Notes: generated from the sequence alone by a model not told the origin. Shown: positions 1-6,850, numbered from the stretch's first letter. The stretch is 11,107 nucleotides of DNA from an uncultured bacterium (GCA_905214305.1 CAJMLK010000076.1:1-11107), one strand, 5' to 3'. Made by a program: numbers and translations.

Positions 1-72
1 TCCCCGAGACGGACTTGAACCGCCAACCTAGTGATTAACAGTCACCCGCTCTGCCGATTGAGCTATCGGGGA
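1..72 (-). tRNA. tRNA-Asn (anticodon GTT), 3' end cut by window edge
   Basis: Read on the minus strand this folds as a full cloverleaf. There is a 7-bp acceptor stem (TCCCCGA with TCGGGGA), a D stem GCTC/GAGC, and an anticodon stem GGTGA/TCACT with loop CTGTTAA. The anticodon GTT is at 37-39. The T arm is GGCGG/CCGTC (one G-U pair) with loop TTCAAGT. The 72 bases equal tRNA positions 1-72, so the discriminator base and any encoded CCA lie just outside the window. The GUU anticodon makes it asparagine-specific. tRNAs with GUN anticodons are the substrates for queuosine at G34, and the gene just upstream, queH, encodes the last queuosine enzyme. The tRNA may have its own promoter at 90-118, but no terminator separates it from queH, so read-through and processing from the queH transcript is also possible. 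Confidence 0.97.
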
Positions 73-89
73 TCGTTCAGGCAAGGAAG

Positions 90-118
90 TGTTTACGGAA
101 AATCCGGGGTAAGGTCAA
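90..118 (-). promoter_or_regulatory. Candidate sigma70-type promoter for tRNA-Asn
   Basis: On the minus strand, TTGACC (118-113) and TAAACA (95-90) are separated by exactly 17 bases. A start about 7 bases downstream would fall near 83, about 11 bases before the mature tRNA 5' end at 72. The -35 box matches consensus well and the -10 box only moderately (3 of 6). The spacing and position make the assignment reasonable. Confidence 0.4.
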
Positions 119-141
119 GCAAAAAGTGTAAAAATTACAGA

Positions 142-780
142 TTAATTTTTTATGAGCCGCGTCAGTTTCTTTTCATAGCGCTCGGCTTCGCTGTAAATAC
201 AGCCGCAATAAGGCTGCCGGTAAAGCTCGAGAGACTTGGAGCGGTCAATGCCTTCCTGCCAGTCTGCGCGAAAATCACGGTACACAAAATCCGGGCCTGC
301 GTCCGTACTTTGTGCCAGTCGTACGCCTGCCTCGCGGATGACATCGTGGGGCTGATAGCGGGAATAGAGCAGGCTGCTGCTTACAAAGGCAAAGCCCATC
401 CGGGCGGCAGCGGCAAAGGCTGCCTCCATGCGGCTGGTGCAGCAATAGGCGCAACGCTGCGGGGCTGCGTCGCGTCCGGCCACGGCCCGCAGCCATGCGG
501 TGACGTTCCAGCTGGCATCGTCGTACAAAACAGGTATGCCCAGACGGTGCGCGCACTCAGTGGCGGCGTCCCTGCGGCGCAGATATTCCGAAAACGGATG
601 AATGTTGGGGTTCATGTACCAGGCGGTAACTGCAAAACCTTCATCCAGCAGCCGGGTGGCGGGCATGATGGCACATGGCCCGCAACAGACATGCAGCAAA
701 AGGCTGCGTGGGCTGCGGGGCTGTTCTGCCGAGGCGGCTGTAGCGCCGCAGATGGGGGCATCGGTTGCGAGAGAGGACAT
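142..780 (-). CDS. queH: Epoxyqueuosine reductase QueH
   Basis: QueH (former DUF208 family) reduces epoxyqueuosine to queuosine at G34 of tRNAs with GUN anticodons. It replaces the unrelated B12-dependent QueG in many anaerobes. Family signatures, numbered from the chosen start (212 aa): LLLHVCCGPC (27-36, Cys32/33/36), YMNPNIHPFSEY (55-66), QRCAYCCTSR (108-117, Cys110/113), SSLLYSRYQPHDVI (135-148), and C-terminal RDFRADWQEG...SLELYRQPYCGC (168-194). The cysteines are the expected iron-sulfur ligands and redox pair. The residue after the second Cys of RCxxC is usually Tyr and is Cys114 here. The frame is open to an ATG at 867 with an AGGA nine bases upstream, which would add 29 residues and overlap rne by 28 bases. 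I prefer 780 because that extension is atypical in codon use, would be encoded by the 793-823 hairpin, and precedes an already adequate N-terminus. The start stays uncertain because the GGAGG before 780 is 14 bases away. Confidence 0.93.
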   Translation of the reverse strand: MSSLATDAPICGATAASAEQPRSPRSLLLHVCCGPCAIMPATRLLDEGFAVTAWYMNPNIHPFSEYLRRRDAATECAHRLGIPVLYDDASWNVTAWLRAVAGRDAAPQRCAYCCTSRMEAAFAAAARMGFAFVSSSLLYSRYQPHDVIREAGVRLAQSTDAGPDFVYRDFRADWQEGIDRSKSLELYRQPYCGCIYSEAERYEKKLTRLIKN

Positions 781-792
781 ATGAATACCGGC

Positions 793-823
793 GGCCTCCG
801 GAAAGTCAGACTTTCCAGAGGCC
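793..823 (-). other. Strong hairpin in the rne-queH junction
   Basis: Positions 793-806 and 810-823 form a 14-bp stem with a 3-base loop. The only non-Watson-Crick position (799/817) is C opposite A on the plus strand but G opposite U in minus-strand RNA, so the fold is complete only in the rne-queH transcript. It lies 17 bases past the rne stop codon. No U-run follows, so it is not a standard intrinsic terminator. Its 3' arm contains the GGAGG that is the only ribosome-binding-site-like sequence before the preferred queH start at 780. It could protect the rne mRNA 3' end, attenuate translation of queH, or serve as an RNase processing site. The sequence does not decide between these. Confidence 0.6.
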
Positions 824-839
824 GTGCCGTTGACGCTCG

Positions 840-3800
840 TTACGGACGAACGGATATTTCCAGACATTTGCCGTAATCCTGCTCCATTTCGCGCAGGCTG
901 TCGCGCTTGTGGTTGAGCAGATACAGGGCCAGCTCAGCAGAGGTGCTGTAAACGCATTTTTCCTTGCTTTCGGCGCGCAGCATGCGGCGCAGTTCCCGCA
1001 GTGCCTGAAGGGCCTGCCACTCAAGGTTGCGGCGCTGTCCGGTGCCGCCGCAGGACGGGCATGGCTCCATCGTGATGGCCAGAGCTGAAGAGCCCGTGCG
1101 CTGGCGTACCAGTTCCAGAAGGCCAAAGGCGCTCATGCGGCCCACATCGTGGCGCGCGCGGTCGTTCTTCATGGCAGAGCGCAGGGTTTTTTCCACTTCA
1201 ATGATGTGCTTCTTGTCGCGCATTTCGATGAAGTCAATGACAACCTGTCCGCCGATATCACGCAGCTTGAGGTGGCGGGCGATGGTTTCAGCGGCTTCCA
1301 TATTGGTCTTGTGGGCCATTGCCTCAAAATTGCCTTTGCCCGAGATCTTGCCGGAGTTGATGTCCACAGCCATGAGGGCTTCAGTCTGGTCAAAAACCAG
1401 CCTGCCGCCAGAGGGCAGCAGCACCTCGCGGGTATATATCTGATCCAGCTGGCGGCGCAGGCTGAAGCGTTCCCACATGGAGGTGCGCACATCACTGTGC
1501 AGGCGCACCAGATCGCTTTTGCGCGGGAAGAGCAGATTGACGGTTTCGCGAATGCTCTGCGCCACGTCTTCGTGATCAACCCAGATTTCGCCCACGTCTT
1601 CGGTCAGGTAGTCGCGCACGGCGCGTTCCGACAGGCCCGGTTCCTGATAGATAAGTGCAGGAGCCGTTACTTCGGTGGCTTTTTTGCGAATGTCGCGCCA
1701 GACCCTTTTGAGGTACTGCAGGTCATTCTTGAGGGTCGTTTTTGTGGTTCCCGCGCTTACCGTGCGCACAATAACGCCCAGGCCCTGACCGGGATCAATG
1801 CCGTTCATCATTTCGCGCAGGCGGCTGCGTTCTTCTTCATCATCCACCTTGCGCGAAACGCCGATCTGCTCCTGTCCGGGAGTGAGCACAAGAAAACGTC
1901 CGGCCAGTGAAAGCCATGTGGTCAAAAATGCACCTTTGCTGCCTGTAGGTTCTTTGACAACCTGCACGAGCACTTCCTGACCGGCCTTGAGCACCTTCTG
2001 GATAGGAGGAAATTTTTTGCCCTTGGCCGGTTCATGGTGCGTCAGCCAGTATTCCGGGTGGATTTCGTCAATCTGCAAAAAGCCGTTTTTTCCGGCGCCG
2101 TAACTCACAAAGGCGGCCTGAAGGTTGGTGTCGATGTTATGGATGACACCCTTGTAGATATTACCCTTGATTTTGCGCTGGTGCAGCATGTCCAGATAGT
2201 ATTCCAGCAGCTGACCGTCTTCGGTCAGCGCCACTTCCACCTGCTCGCCGGGCAGAACGCTGATGAACATGCGCCGCCGGGCGTTTGCCGATTCGGACTT
2301 GCTCTTGTGTCTGCCGCTTTCCTGAGAGGCGGTTTTTTTGCTTTCTGCCGTGGGGGCTGCGCTGTCTCTGGCGGTGGCGCTGTCGGAAGCCGTGCCGTTT
2401 ACGGCGGGGGCCTGTGCGGTGGCGACCAAGGGCTGCGCGTCGTCGTCTTGCTGCGCGTCATCGGCCTGCAGAGCGTCCTGCGGATGTGTCTCGGCCCCGG
2501 AAGAAGTGCCGACAGTCAGGGCTTCGCCGTTTTCGCCGTTCTGTTCTTTTTTGCGGTTTCGCCCGCGTCCTCCGCGCCGTCCACGCCTGTTTTTGCGGCG
2601 CGGCGCGTCACCGGAAGTCTCGGAAGCGGCATCGGCGCTTGCGCCGTTTTCGCCAGAAGACACGGCCTCGCTGGTTGTGACCGTAAGAGCCAGCATCTCC
2701 GTGCTTTCGATAGCGAGGGAGTCCCGTCCCGTCAGGGCCAGTCTTTCGGTAGAGGCCAGAGCCAGCACCGCTGTTGTGGTCTTTACGGTATCAGGAGCTG
2801 CACCGGCCTGAGCAGCAGAAGCGGCGGCGGGCTTTGCCCTGTCGGGCCGGGGTGCGGAACCGGGCTGCTGAGCCGACTGGCCTGCTGCGCGTTCCGTCAC
2901 GATCTCCGTCCGGGCAGGAGCCGTGCGTGCTGCCGTGCTTTCCGCCGTGCGCGCTGCCGCAGCAGGGGGCGTGAGGTCTTTGCCCTGGCGGGCACTGCCC
3001 GCGGCCTGACCGTTGAATGCGGCCTGATCCTTGGGCATGGCCTGTCCTGACGCAGTGGCGCCAGCAGAAGCCGGAGAAATCTTTTCAGTGGCGCGCACAG
3101 GCGTTTTTGCCGTGGCGTCCGACTTCGGTTCCGCCGTGGCAGCCTTGCCCGCGCCTGATGCTTTTTCAGCGCTGGTGTCGGTGCTCTTGGGCGTTGTTTT
3201 TTTACGGGCTGTGGCTGCACGCGCCTTTGTTGCCGCGCGGGATCTTGCTGCGCTGGCAGGTTTTGCGCCAGCCTTGTGCGCACCATCGGCAGCAGCGTTG
3301 TCGCTGGCGGGGGAAGACTGCGCATTGACTGACACGGCAGCGGCCTTGGTGGCCTCGGTTGCGGGCAGTTTATCACCGGCTTTGGCAGCATGCCGGGGAG
3401 CTTGACCCGCGTTGGGGGCCGCATTTCCCGCAGGAGCCGCTTTGGCGGCGGGCGTTTTGGCTGTGACGGTTTCTCCCGCAGCCTTGGGCGTGTTCTTCGC
3501 AGATTCGGCCGGGGCCGGTTTTGCTGCCGGGGCTGCTTTTGCGCCAGACGTGTCTTGAGTGCCGCTTTTTGCGGTCACGGCAGCAGGTTTTGCCCCGCTC
3601 TTGGCGGTGGTCTGTCTGCTTTTGGGGGCAGAAGCCCTGACGGTTGCGGGCTTGGAGTCGGCTGTGGAAGGGCTGGTGGAAGAACCGTCAGAAGACGCAG
3701 CTTTTTTTTCGGTCTTTGCGGCGGTTTTTTTAACGGTTTTTTCTTCAGCCCCGGATTTGCTTCCGGCGGCCGGCTTGCTTTTGGCGGCTGTTTTTGAGGC

Positions 3801-4175
3801 GCTTTTGGCCTTTGTGGCGGATTTTTCTGCCGCCTTGGGGGCTGACACGCCTTTTACCGCAGACGCTTCTTCGGCTGATTCAGGCTTTGTGCCCGTACTT
3901 TTGGGAGCGGCAACAGATTTTGCGGCCGCGCTTTTGCCTGCCTTGGGCTTGATGGCTTTGGGGGCGGGCGTATCGGCAGAAGGAGAAGAGCTGGAAGAAG
4001 TCTTGGAAGCGGGGGAGGATCGGGATGAAGTTTTTTCCGCCTGTCCGGGCGTGGCTTCGGTGGCCGTGGCACTTTTTCCGCGGGCAGAAGCGCGGGCTTT
4101 GGGTTTGGATGTCTTCTGGCCTGATTCGCCTGAATTTGGGGTCTCTGTCACTGGGGTTTCTTGGTCTTTGGTCAT
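840..4175 (-). CDS. rne: Ribonuclease E/G with very long disordered N-terminal extension
   Basis: This is the 5'-end-sensitive endoribonuclease that starts mRNA decay and matures rRNA and tRNA. It has 1111 aa. The catalytic core is C-terminal (about 632-1111). It opens with an S1-type region (RMFISVLPGEQVEVAL, from 635) containing KGNIYKGVI and AAFVSYG. The metal-binding aspartates are Asp938 (AVDINSG) and Asp981 (VVIDFIEM), 43 residues apart exactly as Asp303/Asp346 in E. coli RNase E. The Zn-link is CPSC (Cys1039, Cys1042). Residues 1 to about 465 are Ala/Lys/Ser/Thr/Pro low complexity. Residues 471-502 form four octapeptide repeats, 526-543 an Arg-rich RNA-binding-like patch, and 544-631 an acidic linker. 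E. coli RNase E has its disordered half at the C-terminus, so the order here is reversed, as in actinobacterial enzymes. The start has AAAGGA five bases upstream. The stop is TAA. RNase E rather than RNase G is inferred from length and the basic and disordered regions. Confidence 0.95.
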   Translation of the reverse strand: MTKDQETPVTETPNSGESGQKTSKPKARASARGKSATATEATPGQAEKTSSRSSPASKTSSSSSPSADTPAPKAIKPKAGKSAAAKSVAAPKSTGTKPESAEEASAVKGVSAPKAAEKSATKAKSASKTAAKSKPAAGSKSGAEEKTVKKTAAKTEKKAASSDGSSTSPSTADSKPATVRASAPKSRQTTAKSGAKPAAVTAKSGTQDTSGAKAAPAAKPAPAESAKNTPKAAGETVTAKTPAAKAAPAGNAAPNAGQAPRHAAKAGDKLPATEATKAAAVSVNAQSSPASDNAAADGAHKAGAKPASAARSRAATKARAATARKKTTPKSTDTSAEKASGAGKAATAEPKSDATAKTPVRATEKISPASAGATASGQAMPKDQAAFNGQAAGSARQGKDLTPPAAAARTAESTAARTAPARTEIVTERAAGQSAQQPGSAPRPDRAKPAAASAAQAGAAPDTVKTTTAVLALASTERLALTGRDSLAIESTEMLALTVTTSEAVSSGENGASADAASETSGDAPRRKNRRGRRGGRGRNRKKEQNGENGEALTVGTSSGAETHPQDALQADDAQQDDDAQPLVATAQAPAVNGTASDSATARDSAAPTAESKKTASQESGRHKSKSESANARRRMFISVLPGEQVEVALTEDGQLLEYYLDMLHQRKIKGNIYKGVIHNIDTNLQAAFVSYGAGKNGFLQIDEIHPEYWLTHHEPAKGKKFPPIQKVLKAGQEVLVQVVKEPTGSKGAFLTTWLSLAGRFLVLTPGQEQIGVSRKVDDEEERSRLREMMNGIDPGQGLGVIVRTVSAGTTKTTLKNDLQYLKRVWRDIRKKATEVTAPALIYQEPGLSERAVRDYLTEDVGEIWVDHEDVAQSIRETVNLLFPRKSDLVRLHSDVRTSMWERFSLRRQLDQIYTREVLLPSGGRLVFDQTEALMAVDINSGKISGKGNFEAMAHKTNMEAAETIARHLKLRDIGGQVVIDFIEMRDKKHIIEVEKTLRSAMKNDRARHDVGRMSAFGLLELVRQRTGSSALAITMEPCPSCGGTGQRRNLEWQALQALRELRRMLRAESKEKCVYSTSAELALYLLNHKRDSLREMEQDYGKCLEISVRP
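2670..2765 (-). repeat. Four tandem octapeptide repeats inside RNase E (residues 471-502)
   Basis: The translated stretch reads as four consecutive units: LALASTER, LALTGRDS, LAIESTEM, LALTVTTS. Each starts L-A-(L/I) and has small or polar residues later. The underlying DNA is only partly repeated (units begin CTGGCT, CTGGCC, CTCGCT, CTGGCT), so the periodicity is mainly at protein level. It is the only regularly hydrophobic island in the otherwise hydrophilic first 520 residues, just before the Arg-rich patch at 526-543. By analogy with the short partner-binding segments in the disordered half of E. coli RNase E, it could be a docking motif. That is inference. Confidence 0.7.
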
Positions 4176-4352
4176 GAACGTCCTTTCAATGCGGGGCGGT
4201 TTGCCACCGCGAAAAATTTCAGCAGCATGTTGCTATTCATAGGGAATTCACCGCAGCAGCACCGCTTGGCGCGCTTGTGCGGCAGACATGCTGGTCCGCT
4301 TTTTAGAGAGTACGTTTTTTTTAAAAATATGCAAGCTCCCCATAAGGGTAAA
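4176..4352 (-). promoter_or_regulatory. rne leader with candidate promoter
   Basis: This is the gene-free region upstream of rne. A minus-strand pair TTTACC (4352-4347) and TATTTT (4329-4324), 17 bases apart, is the best promoter candidate. It would give a start near 4317 and a leader of about 140 bases. Close to the ribosome-binding site is a short hairpin (GCGGT 4196-4200 with ACCGC 4206-4210). Just upstream of the promoter lies a 7-bp AT-rich dyad (AAGTTAT 4351-4357, ATAACTT 4360-4366) overlapping the -35 box, which could bind a regulator or simply be an AT-rich upstream element. E. coli rne is autoregulated through its leader. I see no recognisable counterpart here. Nothing in this stretch looks coding. 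Confidence 0.3.
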
Positions 4353-4444
4353 GTTATTTATAACTTAATGAATACGTTTAAGATTCCTTGTATTTTCGCT
4401 TTTATCCCATCGTTCGCACTTTTGTTTTTTATGGAGATTTGGAA

Positions 4445-4476
4445 CAAAAACGCCCGGTTTGTAAAAAAAACGGGCG
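4445..4476 (-). terminator. Intrinsic terminator of the metallophosphoesterase gene
   Basis: On the minus strand CGCCCG (4476-4471) pairs with CGGGCG (4456-4451). Three more A-T pairs lie inside after a one-base bulge, and a T-run at 4450-4446 follows. It lies about 40 bases past the phosphoesterase stop codon. The plus strand has no T-run directly after the stem, so termination is expected only for leftward transcription. A second hairpin without a T-run (AGCGGG 4497-4502 with CCCGCT 4514-4519) overlaps the stop codon. Confidence 0.75.
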
Positions 4477-4517
4477 CGCATATGTTTTTTGATAACAGCG
4501 GGTCGGGGTCAGGCCCG

Positions 4518-5207
4518 CTAATCTTCGTCAAGCACCTTGAGTTCCGCCGACAGCTGGCCGGAATTATAGCGCAGGAGCACATAGCCTCCCTGGGCCAGGG
4601 CGCCGGGATTGACCACGATGGTACGGCCCACGCGGTCCACGGCTCTTGCTTCGTGGATATGGCCGCACAGGCAGATATCGGGCTGGGCTTCTTCAAGAAA
4701 TTCGCGCACCGCCGTGGAGCCGACATGAATGTCGCCGGGGATGACGTCACAGGCGGTGTCTTTGGGCGGGTTGTGCGACACAAGCACGCTGTGCGGGTAG
4801 TTGCGCGCCTTTTGCCAGCAGGCCTCAAGCCATGCCGCAAAGGCGGATTCGGGAAATTCGCTGGGAGTGCCAAACGGCGTGAACGTGGAGGCGCCAACGC
4901 CAAAAATGGCGGTATCTGGCGTAAGTTCGCGCGTTTTGGTGTGAAGGTTCCAGCCCTTTTCACTCAGCCACTGGTCGACTTCAGGGCGATCCATGTTGCC
5001 GATCTGGGCGAGAATCATCGGATTATGGCTGCGCAGAGCGTCCATGACCATTTCGGCCTGCTGAACGCCGCCCGTGATGGTCAGGTCGCCGGTGACAATA
5101 ATGCCGTCGGCCTGCGCCAGTTCGGGAATTTTGGCAAAGCGACCGGTTTCATCATGAATGTCGCCCACGGCGATCCAGAGGTAATCCTGAGCGTCAGAGC
5201 TTGGCAT
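4518..5207 (-). CDS. Calcineurin-like metallophosphoesterase
   Basis: A cytoplasmic two-metal phosphoesterase of 229 aa with no signal peptide. Metal-site motifs are in canonical order: GDIH (15-18), GDL (40-42, Asp41), GNMD (70-73, Asn71), SHNPP (144-148, His145) and GHIH (182-185). The last is followed by EARAVDRVGRTIVVNPGALAQGGY, the ending typical of the Icc-related group. In the GN(H/M)D motif the usual His is Met72, a common variant that affects the general-acid position. The substrate cannot be read from sequence. Cyclic nucleotides, nucleotides or phosphodiesters are all possible. The frame is open to an ATG at 5252, but the ATG at 5207 has AAAGGA nine bases upstream and starts directly before the fold, so 5207 is chosen. 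It is divergent from the folate gene pair and ends in its own terminator, so it is probably monocistronic. Confidence 0.88.
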   Translation of the reverse strand: MPSSDAQDYLWIAVGDIHDETGRFAKIPELAQADGIIVTGDLTITGGVQQAEMVMDALRSHNPMILAQIGNMDRPEVDQWLSEKGWNLHTKTRELTPDTAIFGVGASTFTPFGTPSEFPESAFAAWLEACWQKARNYPHSVLVSHNPPKDTACDVIPGDIHVGSTAVREFLEEAQPDICLCGHIHEARAVDRVGRTIVVNPGALAQGGYVLLRYNSGQLSAELKVLDED

Positions 5208-5279
5208 GGCGGTGCATCCTTTGTTACATTGGCACTGCTGCAATGCTGCCATACTTCACCATATAAGGAAAGGCCCGGC
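5208..5279. promoter_or_regulatory. Divergent intergenic region with a central dyad
   Basis: These 72 bases must contain promoters for both the phosphoesterase (minus) and the folate gene pair (plus). A dyad GGCA-N4-TGCA-N4-TGCC occupies 5231-5250, close to the midpoint, and could be an operator acting on both genes. The best plus-strand promoter guess (TTGGCA 5229-5234, CATACT 5250-5255) has a short 15-base spacer and overlaps the dyad. I could not find a convincing minus-strand promoter. The ribosome-binding site of the plus-strand gene (AAGGAAAGG, ending six bases before the ATG) is strong and fixes its start. Confidence 0.3.
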
Positions 5280-6095
5280 ATGAGTGAAAAAAATACGGAT
5301 CACACCCTCCGCGAAAGCCGCGCAGGGGCACAATCCGCCCCGCTGGAAGCGGATGACCGCTTGCTGAACGCATGCCACGGCCGGGCAACCGCACAGGCCG
5401 GGGCGCAGGCTGCGGCCTTGCCGGGCGTGGATCAGGGGCAAGACCCGGTTGTGGCCAAGCAGCGGCTGCGTGAGCACATGAGCCGCTTGCGGCGCGAGCA
5501 GCCTGCAGAGCTTGCCGCAGAGCGTGCCCGGGCCGCGCAGCGACGGCTGCTTGATGCCCCGTGCTGGAAGCAGGCCCGTTCCGTGGCTCTTTATGTGGGT
5601 ATCAAGGATGAGCTTGGAACCAGCCTTTTGCTTGAGCACGCCTGGAGCGAGGGGCGTCTGGTGTGGCTGCCCCGTGTGCGCCGGGGAACCAGAGGCATTA
5701 TGGATTTTGTGGCCTGCACCGGTCGCGATCAGTTGCGCCCCGGCCCGTTTGGCCTGCTGGAGCCTGATGCGGCCCTTCCGGGCGTCGGGCCTGAAGACCT
5801 GCCTGCCGGGGCTGCGCAGGCAGATGCCGCTGCGGATCGGACCGGCGGGCACACGCGGTTGAACAGCCCGCCTTTTTCACCGGATCTGATGGTCATTCCC
5901 GGTCTGGCTTTTGACGTTTCCGGCAGCCGCCTTGGGTATGGCGGCGGCTATTATGACCGTTTTCTGCACGCCGGTCTTGATTGCCCGCGCATGGGCCTGT
6001 GTTTTGACTTTCAGCTTGTTCCTGTCCTTCCTCTTGATCCCTGGGATCAGAGGGTTCACTATTTATGCACTGAAGAGCGTCTGCTGTGTCCATAA
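5280..6095 (+). CDS. 5-formyltetrahydrofolate cyclo-ligase (5-FCL / MTHF synthetase)
   Basis: It converts 5-formyl-THF to 5,10-methenyl-THF using ATP, returning stored formyl-folate to one-carbon metabolism in the cytoplasm. It has 271 aa. The diagnostic phosphate-binding signature is LGYGGGYYDR (218-227), preceded by DLMVIPGLAFD. The helical start of the fold is KQRLREHMSRLRREQP (60-75), followed by VALYVGIKDELGT and GPFGLLEP. Typical members have 180-200 residues. This one has an extra 56 mostly Ala/Gln/Arg residues at the N-terminus and an Ala/Gly-rich insertion before LNSPPFSPDLMVI. The start is fixed by a strong AAGGAAAGG six bases upstream of the ATG. A GTG at residue 58 would remove the extension but has no ribosome-binding site. 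It overlaps the next gene by 10 bases, so the two are translated together. It is often annotated fthC or ygfA; the symbol is left blank because usage differs. Confidence 0.93.
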   Translation: MSEKNTDHTLRESRAGAQSAPLEADDRLLNACHGRATAQAGAQAAALPGVDQGQDPVVAKQRLREHMSRLRREQPAELAAERARAAQRRLLDAPCWKQARSVALYVGIKDELGTSLLLEHAWSEGRLVWLPRVRRGTRGIMDFVACTGRDQLRPGPFGLLEPDAALPGVGPEDLPAGAAQADAAADRTGGHTRLNSPPFSPDLMVIPGLAFDVSGSRLGYGGGYYDRFLHAGLDCPRMGLCFDFQLVPVLPLDPWDQRVHYLCTEERLLCP

Positions 6096-6850
6096 GCTAC
6101 ATTCCTTTCAATTTTCCGGGCCTGAGTTCCGTACGCTGCGTGTTTCAGACCCGCCCCGGCGGTTCCGGGCAGGGCGAATACGGTGGCGGCAATATTTCTT
6201 TCAGCGTTGGCGACGAGGCCGCCCACGTGGCGGACAACCGCAGGAGCTTGCTGGCGTCCTTGAAAACACAGGGCATGAGCCAGTGGGCGGAGCTGGTACA
6301 GGTGCATGGCGATGTGATGGCTTTCGAGCCTCAGCCTGTCGCGTGTGATGCTCTGCCAGCCGAAGAAGGCGACGGAATGGCAACTGACCGGCCGGGACTG
6401 GGCCTGCTTATCAAGACGGCAGACTGCCAGCCTGTGCTTCTGGCGCACAGAAGCGGCCGATATGTGGCGGCCATGCACGCGGGCTGGCGCGGCAACCGCT
6501 GTGATTTTCCCCTTACCGGGGTTGTGCGCTTTTGCGAACACTACGATCTCAGGCCGCAAGATGTTTTTGCCGTGCGCGGGCCGAGCCTTGGCCCCGGTAT
6601 GGCGGAATTCGTCAATTTTGACAGGGAGTGGGGCGCACAGTTCCGCCCGTGGTTTGACGAAGAAAGCCGCACCATGGACCTCTGGAGTCTGACCCGGCAT
6701 CAGCTCATGCTGGCCGGTCTGCCCGCGCGCAACATTTTTGGTCTGGACATCTGTACGGCCAGCAATAACGAGCAGTTTTTCTCCTATCGCCGGGCAAAAG
6801 CCTCGGGGCGGCAGGCCAGCATGATCTGGATTCAGAGCAGCCGGAGCTGA
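6086..6850 (+). CDS. pgeF: Peptidoglycan editing factor / purine nucleoside phosphorylase, PgeF-YfiH (laccase-domain) family
   Basis: The family was first annotated as polyphenol oxidase (laccase domain). E. coli YfiH/PgeF is linked to peptidoglycan precursor editing, and the homologous human LACC1 and bacterial members act on purine nucleosides. It has 254 aa. The three conserved metal/catalytic residues are His74 (QVHGD), Cys114 (TADCQPV) and His131 (HAGWRG). The Cys-His spacing of 17 matches YfiH. Other family marks are YIPFNFPGLSSVRCVFQTRPGG at the N-terminus, GNISFSVGD, VRGPSLGP, and the C-terminal DICTASNNEQFFSYRR. The GTG start lies inside the end of the folate gene, with only a weak GAAGAG upstream, which suggests translational coupling. 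No terminator is visible after its stop, so some transcription may run into the riboswitch region. Cytoplasmic; no signal peptide. The precise substrate is unknown. Confidence 0.92.
   Translation: MSISYIPFNFPGLSSVRCVFQTRPGGSGQGEYGGGNISFSVGDEAAHVADNRRSLLASLKTQGMSQWAELVQVHGDVMAFEPQPVACDALPAEEGDGMATDRPGLGLLIKTADCQPVLLAHRSGRYVAAMHAGWRGNRCDFPLTGVVRFCEHYDLRPQDVFAVRGPSLGPGMAEFVNFDREWGAQFRPWFDEESRTMDLWSLTRHQLMLAGLPARNIFGLDICTASNNEQFFSYRRAKASGRQASMIWIQSSRS

Noticed and set aside
2034..4242. Several long plus-strand open frames opposite the rne low-complexity half
   Set aside because: They are Gly/Arg/Phe-rich mirror translations of GC-rich Ala/Lys/Ser codons, have no ribosome-binding sites or recognisable domains, and are antisense to a clear gene.
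4486..4491. Plus-strand T-run after the 4451-4476 hairpin as a rightward terminator
   Set aside because: The T-run is separated from the stem by about nine bases and no plus-strand gene ends upstream; the structure works for the minus strand only.
5208..5252. Cys-rich 15-residue N-terminal extension of the metallophosphoesterase (start at 5252)
   Set aside because: No ribosome-binding site before 5252, while 5207 has AAAGGA at good spacing and begins right before the conserved fold.
4161..5279. Upstream extension of the 5-formyl-THF cyclo-ligase frame to 4161
   Set aside because: It would run antisense through the whole metallophosphoesterase gene. The ATG at 5280 has a strong ribosome-binding site and starts the plausible protein.
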